NCBI GenBank assembly: GCA_003118195.1
Contig: BEXV01000064.1
Coordinates: 115,403-150,040 of the forward strand
Reading direction: 5' to 3'
Origin: Hemicentrotus pulcherrimus
Taxonomy: Eukaryota > Echinodermata > Echinoidea > Camarodonta > Strongylocentrotidae
Length of the DNA stretch: 34,638 bases
Shown: positions 34,311 through 34,638 of the stretch, piece by piece
How positions within the stretch are numbered: position 1 is the first letter of the stretch
How the letters are laid out: the number at the start of each line of letters is the position of its first letter
The notes under the pieces: generated by a model
Database searches by the model: none
Told to the model about the DNA's origin: nothing
The model's input: the letters and a program-made list of their open reading frames with translations, nothing else
Position numbers and translations under genes: made by a program

Positions 34311-34638
34311 GTGAGTACTATGTGCAGACTGGCTGAAACTCATCAACCATTTAGTCCATGTACACTTCAAGGTTGGATACAAGTTCCTAAAGAATTTATC
34401 ACACTCGTGAGCAGAAAGAAAAAAGAATGCACAATCAATGCCCCTTTTTGGATCAATTATCAAATGATATGTGATGTAACGACTTTTAAAAGGAATATTA
34501 CCAATTATTTTTTTCAAATTATCAACACTTTGGCAGAATCTTCACCTTAATTTCCCTCCAAAATGTGTTATTCCTTATACTTTTTAAATGATCCTTTATT
34601 TGTTTGTATTGTAATTTTTTTGATTTTTTTTTTTATTT
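34311..34638 (+). other. Start of intron 14, runs off the window
   Basis: Phase 2 intron starting GTGAGT. Contains a 19-mer (34437-34455) that also occurs in intron 3; otherwise AT-rich, with T runs at the window end. Confidence 0.85.

Noticed and set aside
1..34638. CRISPR arrays, operons, bacterial promoters or phage genes
   Set aside because: The window is an intron-rich animal gene; the tandem repeats present lack unique spacers of regular size.

Overview
This is a eukaryotic, AT-rich genomic window with one recognisable protein-coding gene on the + strand. The gene is a mitogen-activated protein kinase kinase kinase of the MEKK2/MEKK3 (MAP3K2/MAP3K3) family. I could follow 14 exons, all with GT-AG introns and consistent reading phase. 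They run from the start codon at 4290 to 34310, where the kinase domain is cut by the window edge. The exons give 570 complete codons: a short N-terminal tail, a PB1 domain (about residues 41-124), a long Ser/Pro-rich linker with the family's [22 protein letters not shown] and GRKTFP islands, and the kinase domain from the glycine loop (G392-G397) through K414, HRDIK (508-512), DFG (527-529) and GTPYWMSPE (549-557). About 95 further kinase residues should lie past the right edge.

The gene structure (many short exons, kilobase introns) and the abundance of small inverted-repeat elements suggest a marine invertebrate, most likely a sea urchin or another echinoderm. That attribution is inference. 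One assembly gap (12407-13163) and a single N (7666) show that this is draft assembly.

Layout: 1-4189 is upstream non-coding DNA with a ~540 bp TTAA-flanked inverted-repeat element. 4190-4293 is a mostly 5'UTR exon that carries only ATG plus one base of coding sequence. 4294-17497 is a 13.2 kb first intron with a promoter-like cluster (5030-5290), a hAT-like element containing a G-quadruplex motif (10544-10789), retroposon debris and the gap. 17498-25289 holds exons 2-6 (N-terminus, PB1, first linker part), with a long inverted repeat and a CpG-rich patch in intron 2. 26448-29688 holds exons 7-10 (linker); intron 8 contains a 593 bp inverted-repeat element with a tRNA-like module. 30262-34310 holds exons 11-14 (kinase), whose introns carry a second copy of the upstream element, a SINE/LINE-type tail and another TTAA-flanked element.

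In vertebrates this protein binds MEK5 through PB1 and phosphorylates MEK5, and also MKK4/7-type kinases, to drive ERK5 and JNK signalling; the same role is inferred here. I found no new gene system. The strongest oddities are a tandem ~39 bp duplication that copies the exon 10 splice donor three extra times (two intact, one degraded), a roughly twenty-fold excess of the palindrome TACATGTA across the window (25 copies counted by eye), and the tRNA-bearing inverted-repeat element.
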